DNA from: Maribacter litoralis
Lineage (GTDB): Bacteria; Bacteroidota; Bacteroidia; Flavobacteriales; Flavobacteriaceae
Direction: 5' to 3'
Assembly: GCF_003075045.1 (NCBI RefSeq)
Contig: NZ_QCZD01000001.1
Coordinates: 1,140,867 to 1,204,866, forward strand
DNA: 64,000 bases
Shown piece after piece: positions 43,333-53,551 of the stretch (positions are counted from its first letter, which is position 1; each line of letters begins with the position of its first letter). Position numbers and translations under genes: made by a program. The notes under the pieces were generated by a model that saw only the letters and a program-made list of their open reading frames with translations, ran no database searches and was not told the origin of the DNA.

Positions 43333-43790
43333 TTAATTAAATGCTTTCCTAAATTCTAAAGGTGTTAATTCCGTTTTTTTCTTGAACAGTTTTCCGAATG
43401 ATTGAGGATGTTCAAATCCTAATCCGTAGGCAATTTCATTGACAGATAATCCCGTTGTCGAAAGTTTTTCTTTTGCCAATTGAATTAGTTTTTCGTGGAT
43501 AAATTCCTGCGTACTTTTTCCAGTCAATGTTTTTAGCAATCTACTCAAATAATTAGGTGATAGGTTTAAAGAACTGCATATGCTCTTAACTGCAGGTAGT
43601 CCCCTCGTTATCAAATTTTCTCTTTTAAAATAGTCGTTTAAAAGATTTTCAAATTGTTCTAGTAAGGCGTGATTGGATTTTTTTCGAGCGATAAACTGTC
43701 TTTGATAAAAACGTTCGGAACGGTTAAGCAATAACTCTAATTGAGAGATAATCTCATCTTGACAAAGTTATCAATATTAGACTGATTAAA
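43333..43790 (-). pseudogene. AraC regulator fragment (decayed copy of 10965-11876)
   Basis: The C-terminal ~132 codons are almost identical to the intact AraC gene (NLSPNYLSRLLKTLTGK, HPQSFGKLFKKKTELTP). Upstream the match continues to about 43790 with a 1-bp deletion (TTTGTCAAG versus TTTAGTCAAG) that breaks the frame. The ligand-binding half is gone, so it cannot act as a normal regulator, though a free DNA-binding fragment could in principle be made. Confidence 0.85.
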
Positions 43791-43826
43791 CTACTCCCCA
43801 TCTGTAAGACAGTTTAAAGGTATTCC

Positions 43827-44036
43827 TTAGTTTATCATTGACCTCCTCCCTGAAATTAAAACCCAACCAATATTTTGTTCTGCTAATTGATATAAACTAT
43901 GGTCTATAGAATAACAATGGTCAGCAGCTATTTCTTCCAATAGAGTTAAGTAAGATGGTGGTTGGCGATGCCCACCAAATACATTCATCTCAAAATATCT
44001 TAGTTCAAATTGTTTATCGAAATAGTTTTCAACCAC
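43827..44036 (-). pseudogene. Acyl-ACP thioesterase fragment (decayed copy of 14618-15400)
   Basis: The first ~60 codons match the intact gene (FDKQFELRYFEMN, ADHCYSI, LAEQNIGWVLISG) with several changes and a small indel around GGHRQPPSY. The match stops after ISG and runs into unrelated sequence, then the AraC fragment. Everything between the two points in the parent copy (about 3.8 kb) is missing. Confidence 0.82.
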
Positions 44037-44049
44037 CTTACTTTCCCTT

Positions 44050-44438
44050 TTATTGATGTCTATGAATTTCTTTATAATGGGTATTCCACTGAAATAAGAA
44101 TTGGTTCATCATCGGTATATGTTTCTTAGGTAGAAAATTTATCTTTGTGGCTGGCTGATACCTATTCAGTTTTCGACGAAGTCTTTATTTTGTGAAATTA
44201 TCGAAGTAAAGGTTTTGGAGCCAACATATATAAGGAAAGACGGTGCATTCTCCGATAAAAAATAAATAGGTGAAGCATCTTTCCTATTGTCCTCATCTTC
44301 GGCACAAGTGGTCTTATAGTGATGATTTTTGGTTGAAGGATTTTCTTTTAAATAGGAATACATATCCAATTCGGCCGCATCATTAACGATGACGCCTTTA
44401 ATCAAACTGATACACATTAAATATTTTAAATTATACAA
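44050..44438 (-). pseudogene. Lipoprotein hydrolase fragment (decayed copy of 15415-16248)
   Basis: About 90 codons match the C-terminal half of the intact hydrolase (KGVIVNDAAELD, ASPIYFLSENAP, GSKTFTSIISQNKDFV). A frameshift follows, and the last part (INFLPKKHIPMMNQ) continues in another frame to about 44050. The nucleophile region is absent. Order hydrolase-thioesterase-AraC is as in the parent. Confidence 0.85.
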
Positions 44439-44910
44439 ATTTTAGTATTAAAATGGTTTCTCTCTGAATAACTACGAAAGCTCATAAAGGTATATGTTTA
44501 ATATGGATAGGTTAAAAAACATTCTTTTTAAAGAATTTGATTCGAACTTTCATAAGCATTATGTTGTAAGTATTTTTAGTACTATATTGTATTCAAAAAT
44601 TGTTAAGGGCATGGAATATCTCAAATATATGCATACATGCCTTTATCGATTATATTTCTTAGAAAATACTACAAATCTCACCTAACTAATAATCTTTTTT
44701 TGTTGTAAAATAAATAACTATATCTTAAAATTTCAAAAGTTCATAGTGTAGCTAAATAAAAATTAACTACTTTATAATCAATTAAATACACAACTATATC
44801 ACTGCTTAAAACAACTATTTTGATCCCTCAGGGTTTACATAAGAAAAGCACAAAAATTCCATTCTAGCCCTAAACAGTTCTTTATGAATCTATAAGAGTA
44901 ATAAAAATAT
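44439..44910. other. Noncoding AT-rich stretch
   Basis: About 470 bp between the decayed copy and glpR. A 63-codon plus-strand frame (44494-44685) has no ribosome-binding site or family-like pattern and is not called. No repeat or hairpin stands out. Confidence 0.55.
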
Positions 44911-45684
44911 TCAGTCATTTTTTATTTCTTCACCAACAATTTGCACACTAATCCCTCTTTCTTCTAGTTTTTTTAACATTTGCTGCGATATATTTTTATC
45001 TGTTATAATTAAATCAATCTTATTTAAAGGGCAGATTTTAGCAAAACTCCTTATACCAAATTTTGATGAATCAGCCAAGACAATTAGCTTATTGGAGGAG
45101 TTTATCATTCTTTGATTAAGCCGAGCCTCCTCTAAATTAGATGTAGTAAGACCGAACTCCAAATCAATTCCATCTACACCCATAAACAACTTACTACAGG
45201 ACATATTATCCAAAAATTGAATAGCATAATCGCCAATTACAGAAAATGAACTTTGTCTTACAAATCCTCCAAGTTGCAAGACCTTTACTTTTTTATTTCT
45301 ACTAAGTTCCAAGGCTATATTCAAAGAAGAAGTCACCACAGTTAAACACTTCTCAGGATCCAAGGCTTTGGCTAATGCCAGCACACTTGTTCCTGATGCT
45401 ATGATTATAGAATCGTTATTTGATATAATAGCTGAAGCCGCATTGGCTATTCCCGTTTTTTCGATAACGGAAATCTTCTCCTTTTCAATGATTGACCTGT
45501 CATTGGCGTAGGGGTTTTTTAGCGAAGCACCCCCATGGGTTCTAAATAGTAACCCTTTTTCCTCCAAGAATTTTAAATCTTTCCTAATAGTAACCGCCGA
45601 AACTCCCAATATCATGCACAAGTCTAAAACTTCCACATGTTTATCCTCGTCTAGCTTATCGAGTATAGTCTGATGTCTTTTCAT
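44911..45684 (-). CDS. glpR: DeoR-family glycerol regulon repressor
   Basis: 257 aa. N-terminal winged helix (MKRHQTILDKLDEDKHVEVLDL, VSAVTIRKDLKFLEEKGLL, RTHGGA) and a C-terminal sugar-phosphate sensor (DSIIIASGTSVLALAKAL, SKLFMGVDGID, NKLIVLADSSKFG). Divergent from glpD with 187 bp between. The position next to glpD-glpK-glpF makes glycerol-3-phosphate the likely effector; the name rests on this context. Confidence 0.87.
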   Translation of the reverse strand: MKRHQTILDKLDEDKHVEVLDLCMILGVSAVTIRKDLKFLEEKGLLFRTHGGASLKNPYANDRSIIEKEKISVIEKTGIANAASAIISNNDSIIIASGTSVLALAKALDPEKCLTVVTSSLNIALELSRNKKVKVLQLGGFVRQSSFSVIGDYAIQFLDNMSCSKLFMGVDGIDLEFGLTTSNLEEARLNQRMINSSNKLIVLADSSKFGIRSFAKICPLNKIDLIITDKNISQQMLKKLEERGISVQIVGEEIKND

Positions 45685-45708
45685 AAGAATAAAAATATGG
45701 GCAAATAT

Positions 45709-45868
45709 AAAGAAACGAAACTATCCTTTCAAAAACACAATATTTAAACACCAATTAGATCTACGATTTAGCTAAAAATACAACCAATATATTCATTATA
45801 TATCAATATTATGTTTCGTTTATTTTCATATTAAAGATAATTATATATATTTGCTATGTTATCGAAAC
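45709..45868. promoter_or_regulatory. glpR-glpD divergent control region with TTTCG motifs
   Basis: AGAAACGAAAC (45711-45721), its mirror ATGTTTCGTT (45811-45820) and ATCGAAAC (45861-45868) share a CGAAA/TTTCG core. The first two form an inverted pair about 90 bp apart, which could allow looping by the DeoR-type repressor. Proposed operators; not proven. Confidence 0.5.
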
Positions 45869-45871
45869 TAA

Positions 45872-47494
45872 ATGAAGCATATGAATAATAATATATTTAA
45901 TAGAAGTGTAATAACGAAACAATTAGAAATAGTTGGTAATTGGGATGTAATTGTGATTGGCGGAGGGGCGACGGGATTGGGCATCGCTCTTGATAGTGTT
46001 ACCAGAGGATACAGAACTCTATTGTTAGAACAGGTGGATTTTGCAAAAGGAACTTCCAGTAGAAGTACAAAACTTGTGCATGGCGGAGTACGTTATTTGG
46101 GACAGGGACATATCGATTTGGTAAAGGAAGCCTTGTATGAAAGGGGGCTACTTTTAAAGAACGCTCCGCATTTGGCAAAGAACCAAACCTTTATCATTCC
46201 AAATTATAGCTGGTGGAATGCAATTTTTTATACTACCGGACTTAAGGTTTACGATTTTTTGTCTGGGAAACATAGTCTAGGAAAATCTACATTTATTTCC
46301 AAATCCAAAGTATTAAAAAGAATAAAAACCGTCAACAAGATAAAATTAAAAGGAGGCGTTAGTTACCAGGATGGTCAATTCGATGATGCTCGTCTAGCCG
46401 TAAACGTTGCCCAAACTTGTATAGAAAGAGGCGCTACTGTATTGAATCATTTTAAGGTAAATGAATTACTAAAAAATCACAATGGAACAATAAATGGTGT
46501 CGTTGCTACAGATACCGAAACTAAAAGAACATACCACTTAAAGGGAAAAGCGATCATAAATGCTACAGGTGTTTTTGCTGACGATATCCTAAAAATGGAT
46601 AAATCCACAGGCAAAAATATGATACGCCCTAGCCAAGGAGTGCATTTGGTATTGAACAATACTTTTCTGCCTGGCGCCGATGCTATTATGATACCAAAGA
46701 CCGATGACGGTAGAGTTTTGTTTCTTGTGCCATGGCATGATAAGGTTATTGTAGGAACTACCGACACTTTATTGGATGAGCACAGTCTCGAACCAAAAGC
46801 TTTGGAGGAAGAGGTCGACTTTATCCTTTCCAACGTTAATGCCTATCTGTCTAAAGAAGTGAGCCGAAAAGATGTACTTAGCATATTTGCAGGGCTAAGA
46901 CCTTTGGCTGCACCACAGGATGAATCCGAAAAAACAAAAGAGATATCAAGAAGCCATAAAATAGTGACTTCCGATTCCGGATTAATATCTGTTATAGGAG
47001 GTAAGTGGACCACTTTTAGAAAGATGGCCCAAGATACTTTGGATAAGGTAATAAAAGCAAAAATGTTACCTGAAAGGAAATGCATCACTCAAGACTTAAA
47101 AATACATGGAGCAAAAGAAACCAATGACTGGAGCAACCATTTATATGTATATGGTAGTGATCAGGAAGGTATTCAAAAATTAATACAGGAAAACCCAAAA
47201 CTGGGAAAGAAAATACACATTAATGCTGCATACATACAAGCAGAAGTTATATGGGCCGCAAGATTTGAAATGGCAAGAACCGTAGAAGACGTCTTGGCAA
47301 GGAGAGTAAGAATGTTATTCTTAGACGCACGGGCTGCAATTGAATCCGCACCTATCGTTGCCGAACTATTAGCGCAAGAACTTAACAAAAATAAAAATTG
47401 GGAACAAGAACAAGTGCAACAGTTCTCTAGAATAGCAAGTCATTACGTACTAGGTCAGACTGATATTCCCCAAAGAACCAAAGTAAAACAATAA
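45872..47494 (+). CDS. glpD: Glycerol-3-phosphate dehydrogenase (respiratory, FAD)
   Basis: 540 aa. FAD loop VIGGGATGLGIALD (about 27-40), KGTSSRSTKLVHGGVRYL, LVPWHDKVIVGTTDT and GGKWTTFRKMAQ are all clear, with a C-terminal DAO_C domain ending in the MLFLDARAA region. Oxidises glycerol-3-phosphate to DHAP, passing electrons to the quinone pool at the inner membrane. First gene of glpDKF. A second ATG three codons later (MNNN) is possible. Confidence 0.95.
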   Translation: MKHMNNNIFNRSVITKQLEIVGNWDVIVIGGGATGLGIALDSVTRGYRTLLLEQVDFAKGTSSRSTKLVHGGVRYLGQGHIDLVKEALYERGLLLKNAPHLAKNQTFIIPNYSWWNAIFYTTGLKVYDFLSGKHSLGKSTFISKSKVLKRIKTVNKIKLKGGVSYQDGQFDDARLAVNVAQTCIERGATVLNHFKVNELLKNHNGTINGVVATDTETKRTYHLKGKAIINATGVFADDILKMDKSTGKNMIRPSQGVHLVLNNTFLPGADAIMIPKTDDGRVLFLVPWHDKVIVGTTDTLLDEHSLEPKALEEEVDFILSNVNAYLSKEVSRKDVLSIFAGLRPLAAPQDESEKTKEISRSHKIVTSDSGLISVIGGKWTTFRKMAQDTLDKVIKAKMLPERKCITQDLKIHGAKETNDWSNHLYVYGSDQEGIQKLIQENPKLGKKIHINAAYIQAEVIWAARFEMARTVEDVLARRVRMLFLDARAAIESAPIVAELLAQELNKNKNWEQEQVQQFSRIASHYVLGQTDIPQRTKVKQ

Positions 47495-47565
47495 AAATCA
47501 ATCGACTCTTTTAGTTAACATTAATCCGAAAAGGGTTAAACCTTTTCACTAACTCACTTTTTAAA

Positions 47566-49056
47566 ATGGATAAATATATTCTTGCCCTTGATCAGGGCAC
47601 AACAAGTTCACGTGCTATACTTTTTGATAAAAAAGGTAACATCATCTCTGTTGCTCAAAAAGAATTCACCCAATACTTTCCTAAACCGGGATGGGTAGAA
47701 CATGATCCCATGGAGATTTGGTCAACACAAGCAGGGATCGCAGCAGAAGTAACAGTAAAAAAAGGATTAAATGGCTCTAATATTGCTGCCATAGGGATTA
47801 CCAATCAAAGAGAAACTGTTGTAGTTTGGGACCGTAAAACGGGAAAACCAGTTTACAATGCCATCGTTTGGCAAGATAAGAGAACTTCGGCATACTGTGA
47901 CGAGCTAACAGTCAACGGAAAAACAAGTCTAATTCGTTCAAAAACAGGTCTGGTTATAGATTCTTATTTCTCCGCCACCAAAGTAAAGTGGATTTTAGAT
48001 AATGTAGAAGGCGCAAGAGCAAGAGCGGAAGCTGGTGATCTTATACTAGGAACCATAGATACTTGGTTAATATGGAACTTTACCAAAGGAGAAAAACACG
48101 TTACCGATGTTACTAATGCCTCAAGGACATTAATGTATAACATTAATACGATGGAATGGGACGATGAACTTTTAGCCCTGTTTACTATACCAAAAAGTAT
48201 GTTACCAGAAGTAAAGCAGTCTAGTGAAGTATATGGTTATACTAAAACTACTGTTTTTGCAACATCCATACCAATAGCAGGTATTGCAGGAGATCAACAA
48301 GCAGCCTTATTTGGCAGTATGTGTATTAGAAAAGGGATGGTGAAAAATACTTATGGGACAGGATGTTTTATGCTTATGAACATTGGAGACCAACCTCAAT
48401 TGTCTGAAAATAATCTTTTAACTACAGTGGCATGGCAAATAGACGGAAAAACACAGTACGCTCTAGAAGGCAGCATATTTGTAGGGGGCGCAGTAGTGCA
48501 ATGGTTGCGAGACAGTCTTAAATTTATAAAAACTTCAGCTGATGTGGAAAAACTGGCCAATGAGGTTACTAGCTCAGAAGGAGTATGTTTTGTTCCTGCC
48601 TTTGCTGGTCTTGGCGCACCGCACTGGAATCAATATGCACAAGGTACTATTTTTGGATTAACTAGAGGTAGTACAGATGCTCATATTGCACGAGCGGCAT
48701 TAGAATCAATCGCATATCAAACAATGGATATTCTTAAGGCCATGGAGGCAGATACTGATATTTCTATCAAAGAGTTACGTGTAGATGGTGGTGCTACTGT
48801 AAACAATATGTTAATGCAGTTTCAAGCCGATGTCCTGGACACAGTAACTGTCAGGCCTAAAGTTGTTGAAACTACTGCAATGGGAGCAGCTTATCTTGCC
48901 GGTCTTGCTGTGGGATATTGGAAAAACATAGACGAGATTCAAGAAATTTGGCAAGCGGACGTACACTTTAAACCTTCTCAGGATAGAACTGAAACGGAGG
49001 AGGGAATTAAACGCTGGTATAAAGCAATTGATGCGTTAGAACATTGGACTAAATAA
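47566..49056 (+). CDS. glpK: Glycerol kinase
   Basis: 496-aa FGGY-family kinase making glycerol-3-phosphate. [15 protein letters not shown] at the N-terminus, [37 protein letters not shown] and [17 protein letters not shown] cover the ATP and substrate sites. It follows glpD by 71 bp; glpF follows 26 bp later. Length and motifs are standard. Confidence 0.97.
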   Translation: MDKYILALDQGTTSSRAILFDKKGNIISVAQKEFTQYFPKPGWVEHDPMEIWSTQAGIAAEVTVKKGLNGSNIAAIGITNQRETVVVWDRKTGKPVYNAIVWQDKRTSAYCDELTVNGKTSLIRSKTGLVIDSYFSATKVKWILDNVEGARARAEAGDLILGTIDTWLIWNFTKGEKHVTDVTNASRTLMYNINTMEWDDELLALFTIPKSMLPEVKQSSEVYGYTKTTVFATSIPIAGIAGDQQAALFGSMCIRKGMVKNTYGTGCFMLMNIGDQPQLSENNLLTTVAWQIDGKTQYALEGSIFVGGAVVQWLRDSLKFIKTSADVEKLANEVTSSEGVCFVPAFAGLGAPHWNQYAQGTIFGLTRGSTDAHIARAALESIAYQTMDILKAMEADTDISIKELRVDGGATVNNMLMQFQADVLDTVTVRPKVVETTAMGAAYLAGLAVGYWKNIDEIQEIWQADVHFKPSQDRTETEEGIKRWYKAIDALEHWTK

Positions 49057-49082
49057 TTATAATTTAATTAAAATTTTAAATA

Positions 49083-49811
49083 ATGACACCATTTATAGCA
49101 GAAATTATAGGAACGATGTTCCTAATTACACTTGGGGGCGGAGTTGTCGCCAATGTTCTATTGAACCTAACAAAGGGGAATAATAGCGGTTGGATCGTAA
49201 TTACCACAGGCTGGGCATTAGGAGTATATGCAGGTGTAGTAATCGCAGGACCTTACAGTGGGGCCCATCTTAATCCAGCAGTTACCATTGGGTTGGCCGT
49301 TGCAGGTAAATTTCCTTGGGAATCAGTACCCATATATCTACTAGGAGAAATTATAGGGGCTATGTCAGGAGCCCTTATCGTTTGGATCGTTTACAGAAAC
49401 CACTTTGAGCAAACCGAAGATACAGGCCTAAAAAGAGCTGTATTCTGTACCGATCCGGCTATTAGAAAACCCCTAAACAATCTGATCAGTGAAATCGTTG
49501 GCACATTTTTTCTTGTGTTTGCTATCTTTTTCTTCACTGATGCGAGTTTTCAGCAGAACGAAACAGAAACTATAATAGGCATGGGCTCCATAGGAGCAAT
49601 TCCCGTAGCGCTCATAGTTTGGGCCATTGGTCTTTCTTTAGGAGGTACAACAGGTTATGCTATTAATCCAGCTAGGGATTTGGGACCAAGAATAATACAT
49701 GCTATTTTACCAATAAAAGGTAGTAGTGACTGGGGATACGCCTGGATTCCTGTTGTAGGTCCAATTATTGGAGGTGTGATGGCAGCAGTTTTATATGGAG
49801 TAGTACTATAA
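49083..49811 (+). CDS. glpF: Glycerol uptake facilitator (aquaglyceroporin)
   Basis: 242 aa, six transmembrane helices and two NPA loops: SGAHLNPAVTIG (about 60-71) and GYAINPARDLGPR (about 195-207). The Asp after the second NPAR is the aquaglyceroporin hallmark, so glycerol rather than water is the expected substrate. It brings glycerol across the inner membrane for GlpK. Confidence 0.95.
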   Translation: MTPFIAEIIGTMFLITLGGGVVANVLLNLTKGNNSGWIVITTGWALGVYAGVVIAGPYSGAHLNPAVTIGLAVAGKFPWESVPIYLLGEIIGAMSGALIVWIVYRNHFEQTEDTGLKRAVFCTDPAIRKPLNNLISEIVGTFFLVFAIFFFTDASFQQNETETIIGMGSIGAIPVALIVWAIGLSLGGTTGYAINPARDLGPRIIHAILPIKGSSDWGYAWIPVVGPIIGGVMAAVLYGVVL

Positions 49812-49844
49812 TCAACATACAATTAAACTCAATTAATTTTAAAA

Positions 49845-50615
49845 ATGAAAAAAGGAATTCAGCTACTTTTGGTGGCTTTAATATCAATACAGTTGGTTTC
49901 TGCACAACAATCAGAAATTAAAGATAGCCCATTAGATTTTACCGTAGATTTAAAATCAAATCATTTATGGAGAGGTATAATAATTACTGACAAACCTATG
50001 TTAGCTGTTCAAACTATAGTTTCTTTAAACAAATCTTGTAGTTTTACGACAGGCTTTTGGGGAGGAATGTCTTTTTCAAATGAAAGTGATGGATCTTCTT
50101 ATAAAGAAATAAACTATTATGTCCAATATGCTAATAAAAGATTCTCTATTGGATTATGGGATTTATTCAACACAAGAAGAGTTGATAGTCCTGATGTTTG
50201 GGATTATGACAAGGAAAGTTCAGGACACTTATTAGACCTAAGGACATCTTACAACTTTGGAGAAAGCCTCCCCTTAACTTTAGAAGTAGATTTGGTTTTA
50301 TTTGGAAGTGGGGATTCTCAATATTCCGACGATTTGGATTTTGAGCAGCGGTATTCTACTTACCTTCAAGTATCTTATCCATTGGTGAAAGAAGCAAAAG
50401 TCAATTTAAATGGATTTGTAGGTACTGGATTTTCATTGAATGGGGATACTCATTTATATGGAGATGGAGAAGAAAATTTTGACGTGGTAAACATTGGGCT
50501 AACAGCCTCGAAAACAATTAAATTAGGAGATTATAACTTACCTATTTCAGCAACAACATTATGGAATCCTTCCTTAAAGTTTGCTCGGGTACAATTAGCA
50601 GCTAGACTATTTTAA
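49845..50615 (+). CDS. Outer-membrane beta-barrel protein of the glp operon
   Basis: 256 aa with a signal peptide (about 1-20, ending VSAQQ) and alternating hydrophobic strands to a C-terminal aromatic end (RVQLAARLF). The repeated pattern of W/Y-rich strands (FTTGFWGGMSF, KRFSIGLWDLF) and the start FTVDLKSNHLWRGI resemble TorF-like putative porins. Placed 33 bp after glpF and before the operon terminator, it may be a glycerol or glycerophosphodiester porin (inference). No conserved catalytic motif. Confidence 0.72.
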   Translation: MKKGIQLLLVALISIQLVSAQQSEIKDSPLDFTVDLKSNHLWRGIIITDKPMLAVQTIVSLNKSCSFTTGFWGGMSFSNESDGSSYKEINYYVQYANKRFSIGLWDLFNTRRVDSPDVWDYDKESSGHLLDLRTSYNFGESLPLTLEVDLVLFGSGDSQYSDDLDFEQRYSTYLQVSYPLVKEAKVNLNGFVGTGFSLNGDTHLYGDGEENFDVVNIGLTASKTIKLGDYNLPISATTLWNPSLKFARVQLAARLF

Positions 50616-50770
50616 TGATTTTCAACTAAACAAACCGCCCGAGATGTCATTTTTAGTCGATTATTTTCTTGAAAATTAACAATATGTTGCCTCTATTAGG
50701 GAATGCAAAAGAAAAACAGGAAATAAAATGATTAAAGAGATTAGTAACACCTAATGTGTGTAAAGTACAA

Positions 50771-50800
50771 AATAGCGGGACCTATTCCCGCTATTTTTTT
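50771..50800 (+). terminator. Rho-independent terminator of the glp operon
   Basis: AATAGCGGG (50771-50779) pairs with CCCGCTATT (50787-50795) and is followed by TTTTT. Strong, and about 155 bp past the barrel gene stop. The 50616-50770 leader to it shows nothing else recognisable. Confidence 0.85.
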
Positions 50801-51001
50801 ATTTAACAATAAATATATACACATTATAAAGAAAAAAGATTTGTTCAACGGTGACTTTTTAAAGCCGTTCAAGACAAGAGGTGAACTTACAACCATATAT
50901 CTAAAGTTCATTCGCGTCTTTTTATATGTCTATTAAAACAAAGACTAGGATCTCCTCTCTACGAACTTGGACACCTAATGAATTAACTGTTACCTTCAAG
51001 T

Positions 51002-51456
51002 ATGTGCTCTAGGAGTCCAAAACCCAAATTTGTGTTGCCCATCAAAACAGAAATTCCTGAAGATATGTGGAACGAAAAGAACAAAAGAGATGAAAAGTAT
51101 CTATTACTATGCTCCTACCCTAAGCACAGCAAAAGCCGCGTTCGAGGACTTTGCTATAAATGGAGGCATAAGTATTTCGACATCATCAAAAGCTTATAGG
51201 ACAACTTAACACTTTTTATGAATTCCCAATAGAGTTCATAAAAATTATTTATACCACCAAACTTATAGAGAACCTGAATGGAAAAATCAGAAAGTACAAC
51301 AAGAACAAACTTTCATTCCCGACATATGATGCGGTAATGAAATCCGTATATTTGGCAACAAAGGAGACGACCAATAAGTCGTCCATGCCCATCACGAACT
51401 GGGGCATTTTTTTAAATCAGTTCCTTACGATCTATGAAAAAAGGTTCCATCTTTAA
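51002..51456 (+). pseudogene. IS256-family transposase remnant (C-terminal part)
   Basis: Reading in frame from about 51002: HKYFDIIKSL, TAG at 51197-51199, then DNLTLFYEFP, IYTTKLIENLNGKIRKYNKN and NWGIFLNQFLTIYEKRFHL to TAA at 51456. IS256-type transposases have IIKSW at the stop position, so TGG became TAG. Only the last third of the gene is present; the rest of the IS is not seen. The rest of the 50801-51550 gap shows nothing else. Confidence 0.82.
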
Positions 51457-51550
51457 AAAAAGTCAAACCCTCATTTCTTTTTAACTTACACACTTTACAG
51501 TATAGTGTTATATTAACCAAGTATCTGGGTTTTTAGAGGTAAAAATTAGA

Positions 51551-52420
51551 ATGAAAAACTACGAAAATTTAAAAGACACGCTTTCCTTTTATAATATAGA
51601 TTGTGACAATTCATTTTACATATCAACGGGCGAATCTATTTTTAAATTTCCTGAAAAGCCTTTTCGGATGGACTACTATGCTTTTTGCATTTGTACTCGA
51701 GGAGAAATTGATTTGGAAATTAATACGATTAAATATAAAATAAGTGTAGGCAGTATTATTTGTTCATCACCTTCAACAATAGTTCATTTTCTTAATGATA
51801 CTAATGACTTTCACATGCAGTTAGTGTTTTTCAAGAAAAATTTTCTGTTGTCCAATATTTCAGATCCTTTTATTATAGAAAAAATGGAACTGTTTCAGAA
51901 TGATTCATATTCCATCATTAATACTTCAAAAAAAAACACAGAAGTCCTATTAGATATCATTGACAAACTAAAGGATAAAGAAAAAAAAATAGGTGAGTTT
52001 ACCAACCAGATTATCCGCACTCTAATATTCCATCTCCTCTTAGAAATTGCAGAAATATATCATAATGTAGCTCCTGATACCATCGAGAGTAAAGATCTTC
52101 AAAAAAATTTCTACTTTAAATTTAAGAAACTTGTTCAGGAAAATATTTTATTACAAAAATCTGTTCAGTTCTATGCGAACCAATTATGCATTTCCAATAA
52201 ATACCTAATAGAAATCACTAAATGCACAATAGGTAAAACACCTCACCAAATCATAAATGAAGCCATATTAAAAGAGGCGATTGTTTTATTGGGTAACCCT
52301 GATTTATCAATCTCTGAAGTTGCCTATAAACTTCGGTTCAATTCTGTTTCCGCCTTTGGGAGGTTTTTTAAACGGCAAACCACTTTCTCTCCTTCAGAAC
52401 ACAGAAGTGGTAAAAAATGA
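51551..52420 (+). CDS. AraC-family transcriptional regulator
   Basis: 289 aa. The N-terminal cupin-like domain (about 25-110: YYAFCICTRGEIDLEINTIKY) would sense a small molecule. The two C-terminal helix-turn-helix motifs contain LCISNKYLIEITKCTIGKTP and SISEVAYKLRFNSVSAFGRFFKRQT. It lies 93 bp upstream of the epoxide-hydrolase-like gene, whose promoter region is nearly repeated upstream of oleate hydratase; the regulator is the natural candidate to activate both. Effector may be a fatty acid (inference). Confidence 0.9.
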   Translation: MKNYENLKDTLSFYNIDCDNSFYISTGESIFKFPEKPFRMDYYAFCICTRGEIDLEINTIKYKISVGSIICSSPSTIVHFLNDTNDFHMQLVFFKKNFLLSNISDPFIIEKMELFQNDSYSIINTSKKNTEVLLDIIDKLKDKEKKIGEFTNQIIRTLIFHLLLEIAEIYHNVAPDTIESKDLQKNFYFKFKKLVQENILLQKSVQFYANQLCISNKYLIEITKCTIGKTPHQIINEAILKEAIVLLGNPDLSISEVAYKLRFNSVSAFGRFFKRQTTFSPSEHRSGKK

Positions 52421-52430
52421 AGCCACCAAT

Positions 52431-52513
52431 ATTTGAGGATACAATTTCTGAATTTCGGGATATATTAGATTCAGAGGTATTGATAAATTTGTAAAAAAAT
52501 AAAACCATCTAAA
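52431..52513 (+). promoter_or_regulatory. Shared upstream region, copy 1 (epoxide hydrolase promoter)
   Basis: ATTTGAGGATACAATTTCTG then AATTTCGGGATATATTAG closely matches 54921-54958. The direct pair AATTTCTG AATTTCGG is a likely activator site. A -7-like TAAATTTG lies about 30 bp before the ATG, with no TTG at -33, as expected for an activator-dependent promoter. Confidence 0.65.
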
Positions 52514-53527
52514 ATGGATAAAATAACAAATAGTTTACTAAACACCCTAATACTTGGTACCATGTTTTTTTCTGTTTTGAGTATGTTTGCCATTCCCTCT
52601 CCCAGCAAACAAAACCAAGGTGAAACCACAATATTAAAACATGTAAAACATGGTTATGTTAATTCAGGAGGAGTAAATATACATTATGCCGAACTAGGAA
52701 ATGGCCCACTTGTAGTAATGATTCATGGATTTCCTGATTATTGGTATACCTGGAGAGATCAAATGGCTGTTCTATCAAAAAAATACCATGTAGTTGCTAT
52801 AGATCAACGAGGTTATAATAAGAGTGATAAACCTATTGGTGTTGAAAATTACACTATGAAAAAATTAGTAGGAGATGTTGCAGCAGTGATTCATCATTTT
52901 AAACAGGAGAAAGCAATTATTATAGGTCATGATTGGGGAGGTGCTGTTGCCTGGCAGTTTGCTATTAACCTACCAGATATGACAGATAAACTTATAATTT
53001 TAAATATTACACATCCCAACGGAATGCTTAGAGAATTAGCGAATAACCCGACCCAACAAGAAAGTAGTAGCTATGCCCGTAAGTTTATAGATGGAACAGC
53101 AGAAGACCCTACTATTTTATTTGGTAAACCTATGACTGCTGAAAACTTAGCGTTTTGGGTAAAGGATTCCGTTACTCGTATTCAGTATGTATCTGCTTTC
53201 AAAAGGTCGAGTTTTGATGCCATGCTGAACTTTTATAAAGCAAACTACACGAGAGAGCCTTATATGGAGGAATGGAAAAAAGCACAAGAGAATCCTTTGC
53301 CAAAACTCAAAATGCCGTTGCTTATTTTTCATGGTCTAGAGGATACCGCAATTAATGCTAATGGTTTAAATAATACATGGGAATGGGTAGAAAAAGATAT
53401 GACACTTGTTACCGTTCCCGGTAGTGGTCATTTTATACAGCAGGATGCTAGTGAATTTGTAACTAAAACAATGAAGTCGTGGCTCAATTTACAAACAGAG
53501 CTCAATAGAGCATATGACAAAGGTTAA
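52514..53527 (+). CDS. Epoxide-hydrolase-like alpha/beta hydrolase, exported
   Basis: 337 aa with an N-terminal hydrophobic segment (about 8-28). The nucleophile motif is [10 protein letters not shown], with Asp instead of Ser, as in epoxide hydrolases and haloalkane dehalogenases. [14 protein letters not shown] gives the HGxP oxyanion motif, and a late [11 protein letters not shown] gives the His. The shared promoter with oleate hydratase suggests a fatty-acid-derived epoxide as substrate (inference). Its first codons (MDKIT) also match those of the oleate hydratase gene. Confidence 0.87.
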   Translation: MDKITNSLLNTLILGTMFFSVLSMFAIPSPSKQNQGETTILKHVKHGYVNSGGVNIHYAELGNGPLVVMIHGFPDYWYTWRDQMAVLSKKYHVVAIDQRGYNKSDKPIGVENYTMKKLVGDVAAVIHHFKQEKAIIIGHDWGGAVAWQFAINLPDMTDKLIILNITHPNGMLRELANNPTQQESSSYARKFIDGTAEDPTILFGKPMTAENLAFWVKDSVTRIQYVSAFKRSSFDAMLNFYKANYTREPYMEEWKKAQENPLPKLKMPLLIFHGLEDTAINANGLNNTWEWVEKDMTLVTVPGSGHFIQQDASEFVTKTMKSWLNLQTELNRAYDKG

Positions 53528-53551
53528 AAAATATCTTTTTAAAAGTATCGA

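Noticed and set aside
44494..44685. 63-codon plus-strand frame
   Set aside because: No ribosome-binding site, AT-rich, no recognisable motif; likely chance.
50754..50936. 60-codon plus-strand frame after the glp operon
   Set aside because: It runs through the strong terminator hairpin and has no start signal.
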